Shown: positions 32,440 to 39,052 of the stretch, piece after piece
Numbering within the stretch: the first letter of the stretch is position 1
Layout of the letters: every line of letters starts with the position of its first letter
DNA from: an uncultured Lachnospiraceae bacterium
GTDB lineage: Bacteria > Bacillota > Clostridia > Lachnospirales > Lachnospiraceae
Assembly: GCA_948470905.1 (NCBI GenBank)
Contig: CAOKQK010000028.1
Coordinates: 1-39,052 of the forward strand
Length of the DNA stretch: 39,052 nt
Reading direction: 5' to 3'
The notes under the pieces: generated by a model
Told to the model about the DNA's origin: nothing
What the model saw: only the letters and a program-made list of their open reading frames with translations
Database searches by the model: none
Program-made: the position numbers and the translations under genes

Positions 32440-32793
32440 TTGGAGGAAGGTATTCAGAAAAAATACATACCAATGACAGAGACGACCTATTACACCCTGC
32501 TGTCAGTTATTGTTCCCAGGCATGGTTACGCCATAATGCAGTATGTCAGCGAGCTGACCAGGGGACGGATCGTGCTGGGCACCGGCACTCTGTATACTAT
32601 GGTGGGCAGGCTGGTTGCGGATGGGATCATCGTGCAGGTTCCCCAGGATGGGAAAAAGGCGTATCAGATAACAGATACCGGCACAGAGCTGCTGCAGGTG
32701 GAGACGCAGCGGCTGGGGAAGCAGCTTGCCGACGGTGTGAGCGTTATGAAGGAGGGAGGGATAGCTGATGGATCAGAACAGCAGCCGCAGTAA
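32440..32793 (+). CDS. PadR-family transcriptional regulator
   Basis: PadR proteins are small winged-helix repressors. The core reads MTETTYYTLLSVIVPRHGYAIMQYV (recognised family start; ATG at 32473) and TRGRIVLGTGTLYTMVGRLVADGII, the helix-turn-helix and wing region, ending in a dimerising helix. The N-terminus is uncertain: TTG at 32440 has GGAAGG at 32425-32430 (9 nt) and gives 117 residues; ATG at 32419 lies inside the last repeat of the operator array and has no ribosome binding site. The 3' end overlaps the DUF2812 gene by 26 nt, so the two are translationally coupled, a pairing common in Firmicutes. Confidence 0.9.
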   Translation: MEEGIQKKYIPMTETTYYTLLSVIVPRHGYAIMQYVSELTRGRIVLGTGTLYTMVGRLVADGIIVQVPQDGKKAYQITDTGTELLQVETQRLGKQLADGVSVMKEGGIADGSEQQPQ

Positions 32794-33883
32794 GAAAGTT
32801 TTCAGAATCTTTTTCAGCTTCCAGAAAGAGAGAAAGTGGCTGGAGGAGATGGCAGGAGAAGGGTGGTTTCTGACGGATCTGGCCATGGGATCAGTCTATA
32901 CCTTTATCAGGGGAGAGCCAAAGAGAATGCTCTATGATATAGACAGATTCAGCCTGCCCAAGAAGCCTGACCTGGAGGAGGTACGGCACAAGGAGTTTTT
33001 CCTGGAGATGACCCAGGAGATGGGCTGGCGGGAGGTCACACATGACGGAAGCATGACCTACTATTTTGCCAAGGAGTACGAGGAGGATGGTGTCAACGAG
33101 CTCTGTAATGACGAGGATTCCCGCAGATACAGGGCGCGGAAGTTCAGGGAAATGTATAATCTGTATGCCAAAAAGCTTGTCTTCTGGGGAATGGCGGTAT
33201 TGGCGGCTGATATTTTCCTGAAGCTGTTCCTGAAAAACTTTGAAGAGACCAAACAGGTTGCAGGGTATTGGTATAACTGGTTTGCGCTGATCTATACCTG
33301 TCTGGGGAACGCTCAGGCGGTGGCGGTATGGAGGCGCGGCGTGAAATGTGAAAAGGAACTTTCCATGACCAGGCAGGAATGGGAAGAATCAGTGGATCCC
33401 GCTACACATAAGATGGTCAGGAAACTCATACTCACCAATCGGGGGCTGAACCGCTTCCTGAGCTGCCAGGCTGCGGAGGGGTGGATACTGACGGAAGTGA
33501 CGCCGGTGCGGTATTTCTTCCAGAAATCCGACGGAGAGAGGCAGATTTACACCATGGACAGCAAGTATCTGGTGAATCAGAGACGAAAGGCACAGAGCCA
33601 GAGGAAGATCAGCGACAATAAGGACTGGAACGGCATGAACAGCGACTGGGAGATCCAGAGTGTCCACGATGCGGAGGAAAGGGGCTGGAGCTTTGTATGC
33701 GCCCTGGAAAACAGAAGCATTATCTATAAGGGCCAGGAGGGGAAGGTGCAGCCCTTAAATGACGGCAGGTATGACAACAGCCTGAGGAGTATTTCCCTTG
33801 TGGGTGAATATGGTCTGTATATGATACTTTGCGGAATAGTTGGAGGCATTATCGGCTTTGTGGCGGGTATTCTTTTGGAATAG
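32768..33883 (+). CDS. Membrane protein with two DUF2812 domains
   Basis: The 371-residue product has two related cytoplasmic domains: residues about 10-110 (EERKWLEEMAGEGWFLTDLAMGSVYTF-type segment) and about 212-320 (LNRFLSCQAAEGWILTEVTPVRYFF). Each carries the E..[AM]AxEGW-[FI]L pattern of DUF2812. Two spans lie between them (about 137-157 and 168-186) and one at the C-terminus (about 348-369). The family's biochemical role is not known; it is found next to PadR regulators and ABC exporters, as here, and may sense membrane state or act on the regulator. It is followed by a 139-nt gap and an ABC transporter. Confidence 0.85.
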   Translation: MDQNSSRSKKVFRIFFSFQKERKWLEEMAGEGWFLTDLAMGSVYTFIRGEPKRMLYDIDRFSLPKKPDLEEVRHKEFFLEMTQEMGWREVTHDGSMTYYFAKEYEEDGVNELCNDEDSRRYRARKFREMYNLYAKKLVFWGMAVLAADIFLKLFLKNFEETKQVAGYWYNWFALIYTCLGNAQAVAVWRRGVKCEKELSMTRQEWEESVDPATHKMVRKLILTNRGLNRFLSCQAAEGWILTEVTPVRYFFQKSDGERQIYTMDSKYLVNQRRKAQSQRKISDNKDWNGMNSDWEIQSVHDAEERGWSFVCALENRSIIYKGQEGKVQPLNDGRYDNSLRSISLVGEYGLYMILCGIVGGIIGFVAGILLE

Positions 33884-34022
33884 GCTGATACCGTCTTAAA
33901 GGTTAAAAGGCAGAGATAGAACTGAAAAAGACGTCAGCCGGAAGTGGCATTGTACACATCCATATGCTCACGGGCATGGAAGGCGGACGAGGAGCTTTAG
34001 ATTAAGAAAGGAAAGTGCAAAA

Positions 34023-34940
34023 ATGAAACTGGAAGTCAAAGACTTACGTAAGTCCTTTGGGGAAAAGGAAGTCCTTCACGGCATCAGCTTTGCGGTGGAG
34101 GCAGGAAGTGCGCTGGGACTCCTGGGGAGGAACGGCGCAGGCAAGACCACGACCATCCGGATCTTGATGGATGTGTTTCATTCAGACAGCGGGGAGATCT
34201 CTCTGGACGGCAGGAAATTTGTGCCCTCCAAACATAAGATAGGATATCTGCCGGAGGAAAGGGGGCTGTATCCCAAGCGCACCGTCATTGACCAGATGGT
34301 GTACCTTGCCTCGCTTCGGGGCATGAGCGCCAGAGAGGCAAAGGAAAGCGCCGGGAAATGGCTGAAAAGGCTGGAGGTCGAGGAATATGGGAACCGAAAG
34401 CTGGAGACGCTGTCCAAGGGAAACCAGCAGAAAGTGCAGCTGGCGGCTTCGCTTGTGAACAATCCGGAGATTGTAATCCTGGATGAACCCTTCAGCGGAC
34501 TGGACCCGGTGAACTCCCAGATTTTGAAGGATGTGGTGAGCGAGCTGATAACCGAAGGGCGGCTGGTGATTTTTTCCAGCCATCAGATGAGCTATGTGGA
34601 GGAATTCTGTGATAATATCGCTGTCATTAACCAGGGCCAGGTAGTCCTGGAGGGAAAATTAAAGAATATCAAAAAAGATTACGGAAAGAACCGCCTGATG
34701 CTGGCGTCGGAGAATTATTCTCTGGATGAGCTGGCAGGCAGGCTGGAAAAAGAGTGGACGGAGCTGGTGAGCGTCTCCGGGAGGAAGAAGGAATTCCTGA
34801 TCCTGGAGCTGAAGGCGGGCGTGGATAAGCAGGCAATGGTGGAGCGGCTGGCAAAGTCCGATATAGTCATAGAAAAATATGGAAATTATGAGCCGTCCTT
34901 AAATGATATATTTGTGGCAAAGGTGGGTGAAGAAGAATGA
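34023..34940 (+). CDS. ABC transporter ATP-binding protein (NatA-like)
   Basis: This is the ATPase subunit of an ABC-2 exporter. Walker A is GRNGAGKTT (residues 35-43), the Q-loop region reads YLPEERGLYPKRTV, the signature is LSKGNQQKVQLA and Walker B VILDEPFSGLDPVNS, with the switch His in FSSHQMS. The last 90 residues match the DUF4162-type tail of NatA-like ATPases. The 305-residue length is normal for that group. The stop overlaps the permease start by 4 nt (ATGA). The substrate could be Na+, a lipid, a peptide or a drug; context with padR favours a stress- or antibiotic-response role, which is inference. Confidence 0.93.
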   Translation: MKLEVKDLRKSFGEKEVLHGISFAVEAGSALGLLGRNGAGKTTTIRILMDVFHSDSGEISLDGRKFVPSKHKIGYLPEERGLYPKRTVIDQMVYLASLRGMSAREAKESAGKWLKRLEVEEYGNRKLETLSKGNQQKVQLAASLVNNPEIVILDEPFSGLDPVNSQILKDVVSELITEGRLVIFSSHQMSYVEEFCDNIAVINQGQVVLEGKLKNIKKDYGKNRLMLASENYSLDELAGRLEKEWTELVSVSGRKKEFLILELKAGVDKQAMVERLAKSDIVIEKYGNYEPSLNDIFVAKVGEEE

Positions 34941-36184
34941 GAAAGTTCAGTATTGTATTAAAATATGAGTTGAAGGAATATTTCAGCAACAAGGCGTTTA
35001 TGGCGCTGACCATTGTGCTGGCGCTGCTGGGGGCAGCCCTGCTGTTCCTGCCCCGCTTTGTGGATATGTCCGGCTTTACCGGCGTAAAGGTAGTGGGCGG
35101 GGAGGATGAGACGGAACAGGTGTCTCAGGAGCACAAGGACGATTTTGGGTATGTAGATCTGGCTGGTGTCGTGCGGGAGGATGTGCTGCAGCAGGTATTT
35201 CCAGACGGTGTCTGGCACAGGCTGGAAAGCGCGGAGGATCTGGAGAGCGCCGTCCAGGGTGGCTACAAGGCAGGATTTCTGGTCACAGGAGCCACTCAAT
35301 ATGAGTACTATGTCTTTAACAAGGCAATGACGGATAACAATATGGCGCGGTTCAACCAGGCGATGCAGCTGTTTTACCGCATGGATTACTGTGCGGAAAA
35401 GGGTCTGGATCTGGGTGAGCTGGCAGCAGCCTATGAGGTGCCCATCAACGTGACAGAGCAGATACTGAACAAGGATTCTAGCAGTAATTACTGGTATTGT
35501 TATGTGCTTGTGATTATCGTGTTCATGCTCATTGTATATTATGGGCAAATGATCGCAGTCTCCGTCACCAACGAAAAGAGCAACCGTGCCATCGAGGTGC
35601 TTGTGACGAGCACTACCTCAAACAGCCTGCTTTTCGGCAAGGTGATCGCCGGGGCAATCGGCGGCCTGTTCCAAATGGGAGTGACACTGGGGGCAATCCT
35701 CCTCGCCTATCAGGTCAACAGAGGGCAGTGGGGCGGCATGCTTGACATGTTCCTCCACATCCCTGCCCAGGTGCTGCTTGCCTTTATGTTCTTTGGAATC
35801 GGAGGCTATCTGTTCTATGCGTTCCTCTACGGCGCCATGGGAGCCCTTGTGAGCAAGACCGAGGACATCAGCAAAAGCGTCTCCGGGCTGATGGTCATTA
35901 TTATGGTGGTGTATTTCTTCTCGCTCCTGCAGCTGACAAATATTGACGGGACTGTCATCAAGGTTTTGTCTTTCCTGCCGTTCAGCTCCTACAGCACCAT
36001 GTTTGCCCGCATTGCCATGGGGACTGTGGCGCCCTGGGAAATTATCGTATCCTTCCTGATACTGGTGCTTTCCATCCTGGGCACAGGCTGTCTTGGTGCG
36101 AAGATCTACCGCATGGGCACGCTGAGGTACGGCAACCCTATCAAGCTGGGCACGGCGCTGAAAGACCTTAAGAAAAGCCGGTAA
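34937..36184 (+). CDS. ABC-2 type exporter permease (NatB-like)
   Basis: This is the membrane subunit paired with the preceding ATPase. The 415-residue protein has one span near the N-terminus (about 20-40), a large extracytoplasmic domain (about 45-185) and five or six further spans. Landmarks are VSVTNEKSNRAIEVLVTSTTSNSLLFGKVIAGA, the coupling helix of NatB/ABC2_membrane_3 proteins, and LSFLPFSSYSTMFARIAMG. The start codon overlaps the ATPase stop. It ends 15 nt from the convergent GGDEF gene with no clear terminator between them. Confidence 0.92.
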   Translation: MRKFSIVLKYELKEYFSNKAFMALTIVLALLGAALLFLPRFVDMSGFTGVKVVGGEDETEQVSQEHKDDFGYVDLAGVVREDVLQQVFPDGVWHRLESAEDLESAVQGGYKAGFLVTGATQYEYYVFNKAMTDNNMARFNQAMQLFYRMDYCAEKGLDLGELAAAYEVPINVTEQILNKDSSSNYWYCYVLVIIVFMLIVYYGQMIAVSVTNEKSNRAIEVLVTSTTSNSLLFGKVIAGAIGGLFQMGVTLGAILLAYQVNRGQWGGMLDMFLHIPAQVLLAFMFFGIGGYLFYAFLYGAMGALVSKTEDISKSVSGLMVIIMVVYFFSLLQLTNIDGTVIKVLSFLPFSSYSTMFARIAMGTVAPWEIIVSFLILVLSILGTGCLGAKIYRMGTLRYGNPIKLGTALKDLKKSR

Positions 36185-36199
36185 AAGCCTGCACTGTCC

Positions 36200-37564
36200 T
36201 TAATAGCCGTAGGCGTCGGCAAAATGGATAAATTTTTCCACCAATTCCGGATCATACATGTCCCCGCTGTACTTGATCAGGCGCTCTCTTGCCTCGTCCT
36301 TTGAAAGGGAAGTGCCAAAGGCAGTGGGGACTACCCAGTAACAGTAATTGTTTGCAATGCGGATGATCCTTGCCTCAAGAGCAATCTGGGTCCCGCTGAG
36401 CTTTCTGGGGTAGCTGTTGCCTGCCCAGTTCTCATGGCAGCACAATATGATATCAGCGATCTGGTACAGCTGTTCAAACTGTCTTGCCATCTCATAGCCC
36501 CGCGTGACATGGCCCTGGAGCATCTGTTGTTCTTCCGGGGTCTTGGACTGGCCGCGGATCATAAAGCAGTCGGGCAGCTGCGCCATGCCGATATCTTCGT
36601 AACGGGCGGCGAGGGTGGCTTTCTGCACCCGGCTCTCTGACAGTCCCAGATATCTTGAAAAATCGCAGACCACCTGGATCGTATATTTAAGGATATCCTC
36701 ATTGAGGATCTGCCTGTCAAACAGCCTTTCCAGGATATAGTCGGGCAGATGGAGCTCTTTTTTTAATTCTGCCTTGTTCTGGTACATTTTTTCGTCGGCG
36801 CGTGAGAAGCATTCCTGCAGGGTTTCCTTCCCGCATTGCCACTCCGCCACGCCCAGCGCCACCGACAGTGGGAAGGCATAGCTGTGCTCGTTTTTGCAGT
36901 TGTGGGCAACACGGCGGCAGTAATCCCTGGCTGAGATCAGCTTGGTGTCGGGAAGAAGGACACGGAATTCGTCCCCGCCGCAGCGGGCGACCGTCCATCC
37001 CTGTCTTGCCAGCTTGGACATGATCATAGCAATCTTTTTTAACATCTGATCCCCGGATTCGTGCCCGAAGACATCATTGGTCAGTTTCAGAAAATTTGCA
37101 TCCGCGGATATGATACAGATGCTTAAATCTGTCCGCCCGGAGTATTCTTCCATTACTTCCTCGAATTTTCGGTGGTTGTATAGCCCGGTCAACGAATCCT
37201 TCTCCGCCATTTCCGCCAGGAGGCTGCGTTCCTTTTTGTGCAGCGCCTCCTGGTCTTCCAGAGAATTTACCAGGGATTTCAGATATAAGATTTGGTAGCC
37301 AAGCTGTGAAAGCTGCTCTGCCAACAGAGTCAGTGAGCCCCTTATATCCGCAAGCCGTTCGGCAGAGAGCGGTTTGGCCGGGGAGGTTTCCACAACGAAT
37401 CCGGCAACAGGCGCTTCGCCCAGCACAATCTTTATATCGCTGTCAGTGAGAGCGGAGATATCGCGGCACAGGCGAATATTCACGCCCAGTGAAACAGACA
37501 GGGAATCCGTTAATTTCTGGAGCATTGTCTCGTCAAATATATCCTGGAATGTACAAGCTTTCAT
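36200..37564 (-). CDS. GGDEF diguanylate cyclase-like protein with degenerate HD-GYP domain
   Basis: GGDEF domains make the second messenger cyclic di-GMP. The ATG at 37564 follows GAGAGGTG; a GTG lies one codon upstream. Residues 1-100 resemble a small sensory (possibly PocR/GAF-like) domain; a short helix leads to the GGDEF domain (about 118-285) with DSLTGLYNHRKF, SADANFLKLTNDVFGHESGD and an intact CGGDEF (196-200). The C-terminal domain (about 305-440) follows the HD-GYP pattern, but the key HD is ED (YEDIG), the HHE is CHE, and GYP is SYP, so phosphodiesterase activity is doubtful. No membrane span is seen. It is convergent with the ABC permease gene. Confidence 0.88.
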   Translation of the reverse strand: MKACTFQDIFDETMLQKLTDSLSVSLGVNIRLCRDISALTDSDIKIVLGEAPVAGFVVETSPAKPLSAERLADIRGSLTLLAEQLSQLGYQILYLKSLVNSLEDQEALHKKERSLLAEMAEKDSLTGLYNHRKFEEVMEEYSGRTDLSICIISADANFLKLTNDVFGHESGDQMLKKIAMIMSKLARQGWTVARCGGDEFRVLLPDTKLISARDYCRRVAHNCKNEHSYAFPLSVALGVAEWQCGKETLQECFSRADEKMYQNKAELKKELHLPDYILERLFDRQILNEDILKYTIQVVCDFSRYLGLSESRVQKATLAARYEDIGMAQLPDCFMIRGQSKTPEEQQMLQGHVTRGYEMARQFEQLYQIADIILCCHENWAGNSYPRKLSGTQIALEARIIRIANNYCYWVVPTAFGTSLSKDEARERLIKYSGDMYDPELVEKFIHFADAYGY

Positions 37565-37664
37565 CACTTTATCACCTCTCGTATATATATTAATTTAACA
37601 TATTTGCAATGCATTTGTCCATAGTACTTGATTATTTGCCTTCACAAAACGCAGAGAACTGTAA

Positions 37665-37804
37665 ATCAAAAACCCCGCAGCAAGCTGAAGGTGTCCAAAG
37701 GACACCTTGGTTTTTTGACCCTCGCGGCATTCGTCAAGGTCCCAGAGAAGTAAACTTTAAGGAAGTTCACTTCCTTGGACTTATGACTCATTGCCCGCGG
37801 GAAT
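37665..37804 (+). repeat. Double-hairpin intergenic repeat family B, copy 2
   Basis: This copy shares ATCAAA, CCCCGCAGCAAGCTG, TTTGACCCTCGCGGCATT, CAAGGTCCCA and the CATTGCCCGCGGGAAT end with 13996-14105. Its hairpins have different sequences: AAGGTGTCC/GGACACCTT (37688-37708), framed by AAAAACC/GGTTTTT, and AAGGAAGT/ACTTCCTT (37759-37776). It lies in the 499-nt divergent gap between the GGDEF and DHH genes. Apart from this repeat and the hairpin at 38026-38043, I recognise nothing in that gap. Confidence 0.65.
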
Positions 37805-38025
37805 AAACAGGTCTTTACAATTAACTTGCCTTTGGGAATTCGTTCTGTGCCACAGGCGGCATGAAATCCACTTGGACGAAATGACAGGCGGATTATTTGT
37901 GAATTACATTACAGTAACCATTATCCTGCAAAAACCGAAAAAAGGGGTATAGAATATTGAAGCAAAGTATGTTACACTTAGTAACAGCTATTCATTAATA
38001 AACAAGTTTCTGTGAGGCGGAACAG

Positions 38026-38043
38026 GTTCCCGCAAGCGGGAAC
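38026..38043 (+). repeat. Small hairpin before the DHH gene ribosome binding site
   Basis: GTTCCCGC (38026-38033) pairs with GCGGGAAC (38036-38043) with a 2-nt gap (loop 4 in practice). It ends about 8 nt before the AGGAGG site, so it could affect translation. Confidence 0.5.
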
Positions 38044-38063
38044 TGGAATAGGAGGACAAAATT

Positions 38064-38984
38064 GTGAGATTGGTAACACGTTCGGATTTTGACGGGCTTG
38101 CCTGCGGGGCGCTGCTGCTGGAGGTAGGCATTATTGACAGCTGGAAATTTGCACATCCAAAAGATCTGCAGGATGGCCTGATAGAGATCAATGAGAATGA
38201 CTGTCTGGCAAATGTGCCGTTTGTGGAGGGCTGCGGGCTTTGGTTTGACCATCATTCCAGTGAGCATGAGAGGCTGCAGCTTCAGGGAAAGTATAAGGGC
38301 GAGAGCCGGATCACGCCGTCCTGTGCAAGGATCATCTATGAATATTATGGAGGAAGGGAGCGCTTCCCGCAGTTTGACGAGCTGATGGCGGCGGTGGATA
38401 AGGTGGATTCCGGAAACCTCACTGTGGATGAGATCATGAATCCTGAGGGCTGGATCCTGATAGGCTTCCTGATGGATCCGAGGACCGGGCTGGGAAGGTG
38501 GCGGCAGTTTACCATTCCCAATTACCTGCTGATGGAGAAGCTGATGGAGGCGTGCCGCACCATGACGACGGAAGAAATTCTTGCCTTGTCGGATGTACAG
38601 GAGCGCATCGAAGTCTATAATGAGCAGACGGAAAAGTTCAAGGAAATGGTGAAGAAGTATACAAGGGTGGAAGGAAATGTCATTATTTCCGACTTAAGGG
38701 GTGTAGATCCGATTTATACCGGCAACCGCTTTATGATATACAGTATGTATCCGGAACAGAATATCTCGGCATGGATCGTGAGCGGCAAGGGAGGCAAGGG
38801 CTGTTCTGCGGCTGTGGGCTACAGCATTATCAACAGGACCTCGGAGGTCAATGTGGGAAGCCTGATGCTGAAATACAATGGCGGAGGACATAAGAAGGTC
38901 GGGACCTGCCAGTTTACGGATGAGAATATGGAGACAGACCTTCCCAAGATGCTGGAGGAGCTCTGTGGAATGGCGAATGGCTGA
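38064..38984 (+). CDS. DHH-family phosphoesterase (NrnA/exopolyphosphatase-like)
   Basis: DHH proteins are metal-dependent phosphoesterases acting on nano-RNA, cyclic dinucleotides, pApA/pAp or polyphosphate. The start is GTG at 38064, with AGGAGG 8 nt upstream. The 306-residue product begins RLVTRSDFDGLACGALL (motif I, Asp8 and Asp10), has LWFDHHSSEHE (the DHH motif) and ends with the DHHA1-type KYNGGGHKKVGTCQF. No membrane or sensory domain is present, unlike GdpP. The closest functional class cannot be fixed by eye. It stands alone after a 499-nt gap, next to a c-di-GMP-type gene on the other strand, which hints at nucleotide signalling but proves nothing. Confidence 0.88.
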   Translation: MRLVTRSDFDGLACGALLLEVGIIDSWKFAHPKDLQDGLIEINENDCLANVPFVEGCGLWFDHHSSEHERLQLQGKYKGESRITPSCARIIYEYYGGRERFPQFDELMAAVDKVDSGNLTVDEIMNPEGWILIGFLMDPRTGLGRWRQFTIPNYLLMEKLMEACRTMTTEEILALSDVQERIEVYNEQTEKFKEMVKKYTRVEGNVIISDLRGVDPIYTGNRFMIYSMYPEQNISAWIVSGKGGKGCSAAVGYSIINRTSEVNVGSLMLKYNGGGHKKVGTCQFTDENMETDLPKMLEELCGMANG

Positions 38985-39052
38985 GGACTGGGGCAGATTC
39001 CTTCTTCCGCCTTGCCCTGGCATAAATATTCAGCGCTGATATTCACTGTTAT

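Overview
This is a moderately GC-rich, densely packed stretch of chromosome from a Gram-positive member of the Clostridia, most likely Lachnospiraceae. The evidence is indirect: AGGAGG-type ribosome binding sites, LCP, ClpX, HtrA and PadR-DUF2812 proteins of the kind found in that family, a secreted protein with the tandem HY..GxxEGR repeats common there, and no lipopolysaccharide lipid A genes. Species cannot be named from the sequence. No tRNA, rRNA, CRISPR array or complete transposon was seen.

Region 1 (about 1-20.5 kb) is a cell-surface polysaccharide locus on the + strand. A truncated HAD-type gene is followed by a promoter and then rfbB, rfbA, a membrane-anchored GH25 muramidase, rfbC, the ABC exporter pair wzm/wzt, a 1364-residue fusion protein, a phosphohexomutase, two GT2 glycosyltransferases, a polyprenyl-phosphate sugar-1-phosphate transferase, an LCP ligase and a third GT2 enzyme of rhamnosyltransferase type. 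The genes fit one pathway: make dTDP-rhamnose (rfbD is not in the window), start the chain on undecaprenyl phosphate, extend it in the cytoplasm, cap it, export it with Wzm/Wzt and attach it to peptidoglycan with the LCP enzyme. The fusion protein carries, in order, a SAM methyltransferase, a kinase-like (APH/protein-kinase fold) segment, a coiled coil and two GT2 domains. The first three repeat the layout of the E. coli O9a chain terminator WbdD, and the Wzt has the extra C-terminal domain that in O9a reads the terminal cap. This is the strongest candidate here for an undescribed system: a WbdD-like cap-and-export mechanism fused to the polymerising enzymes in a Gram-positive.

Region 2 (20.5-27.5 kb) holds housekeeping genes: glmS (UDP-GlcNAc supply) with a repeat insertion in its interdomain linker, a 155-bp hairpin element that looks like a MITE, an HtrA/DegP protease with a repeat-rich cytoplasmic N-terminus, a ClpX, and a convergent secreted CHAP-like protein on the - strand.

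Region 3 (27.5-31.8 kb) is a metal-handling cluster: an HMA metallochaperone and a Zn/Cd/Pb-type P1B-ATPase behind a strong promoter with an ArsR/SmtB-like operator, a ZIP transporter with its own promoter, and a histidine phosphatase.

Region 4 (31.8-39 kb) has a Fic-family remnant, a PadR-DUF2812-ABC transporter cassette with a four-copy 15-bp repeat array just downstream of its promoter, a GGDEF protein with a degenerate HD-GYP domain on the - strand, and a DHH-family phosphoesterase.

A recurrent theme is repeated DNA. There are in-frame tandem repeats in wzt (42 bp), glmS (51 bp) and htrA (33 bp), a 14-bp array before a glycosyltransferase start, and at least three families of small hairpin repeats between genes.
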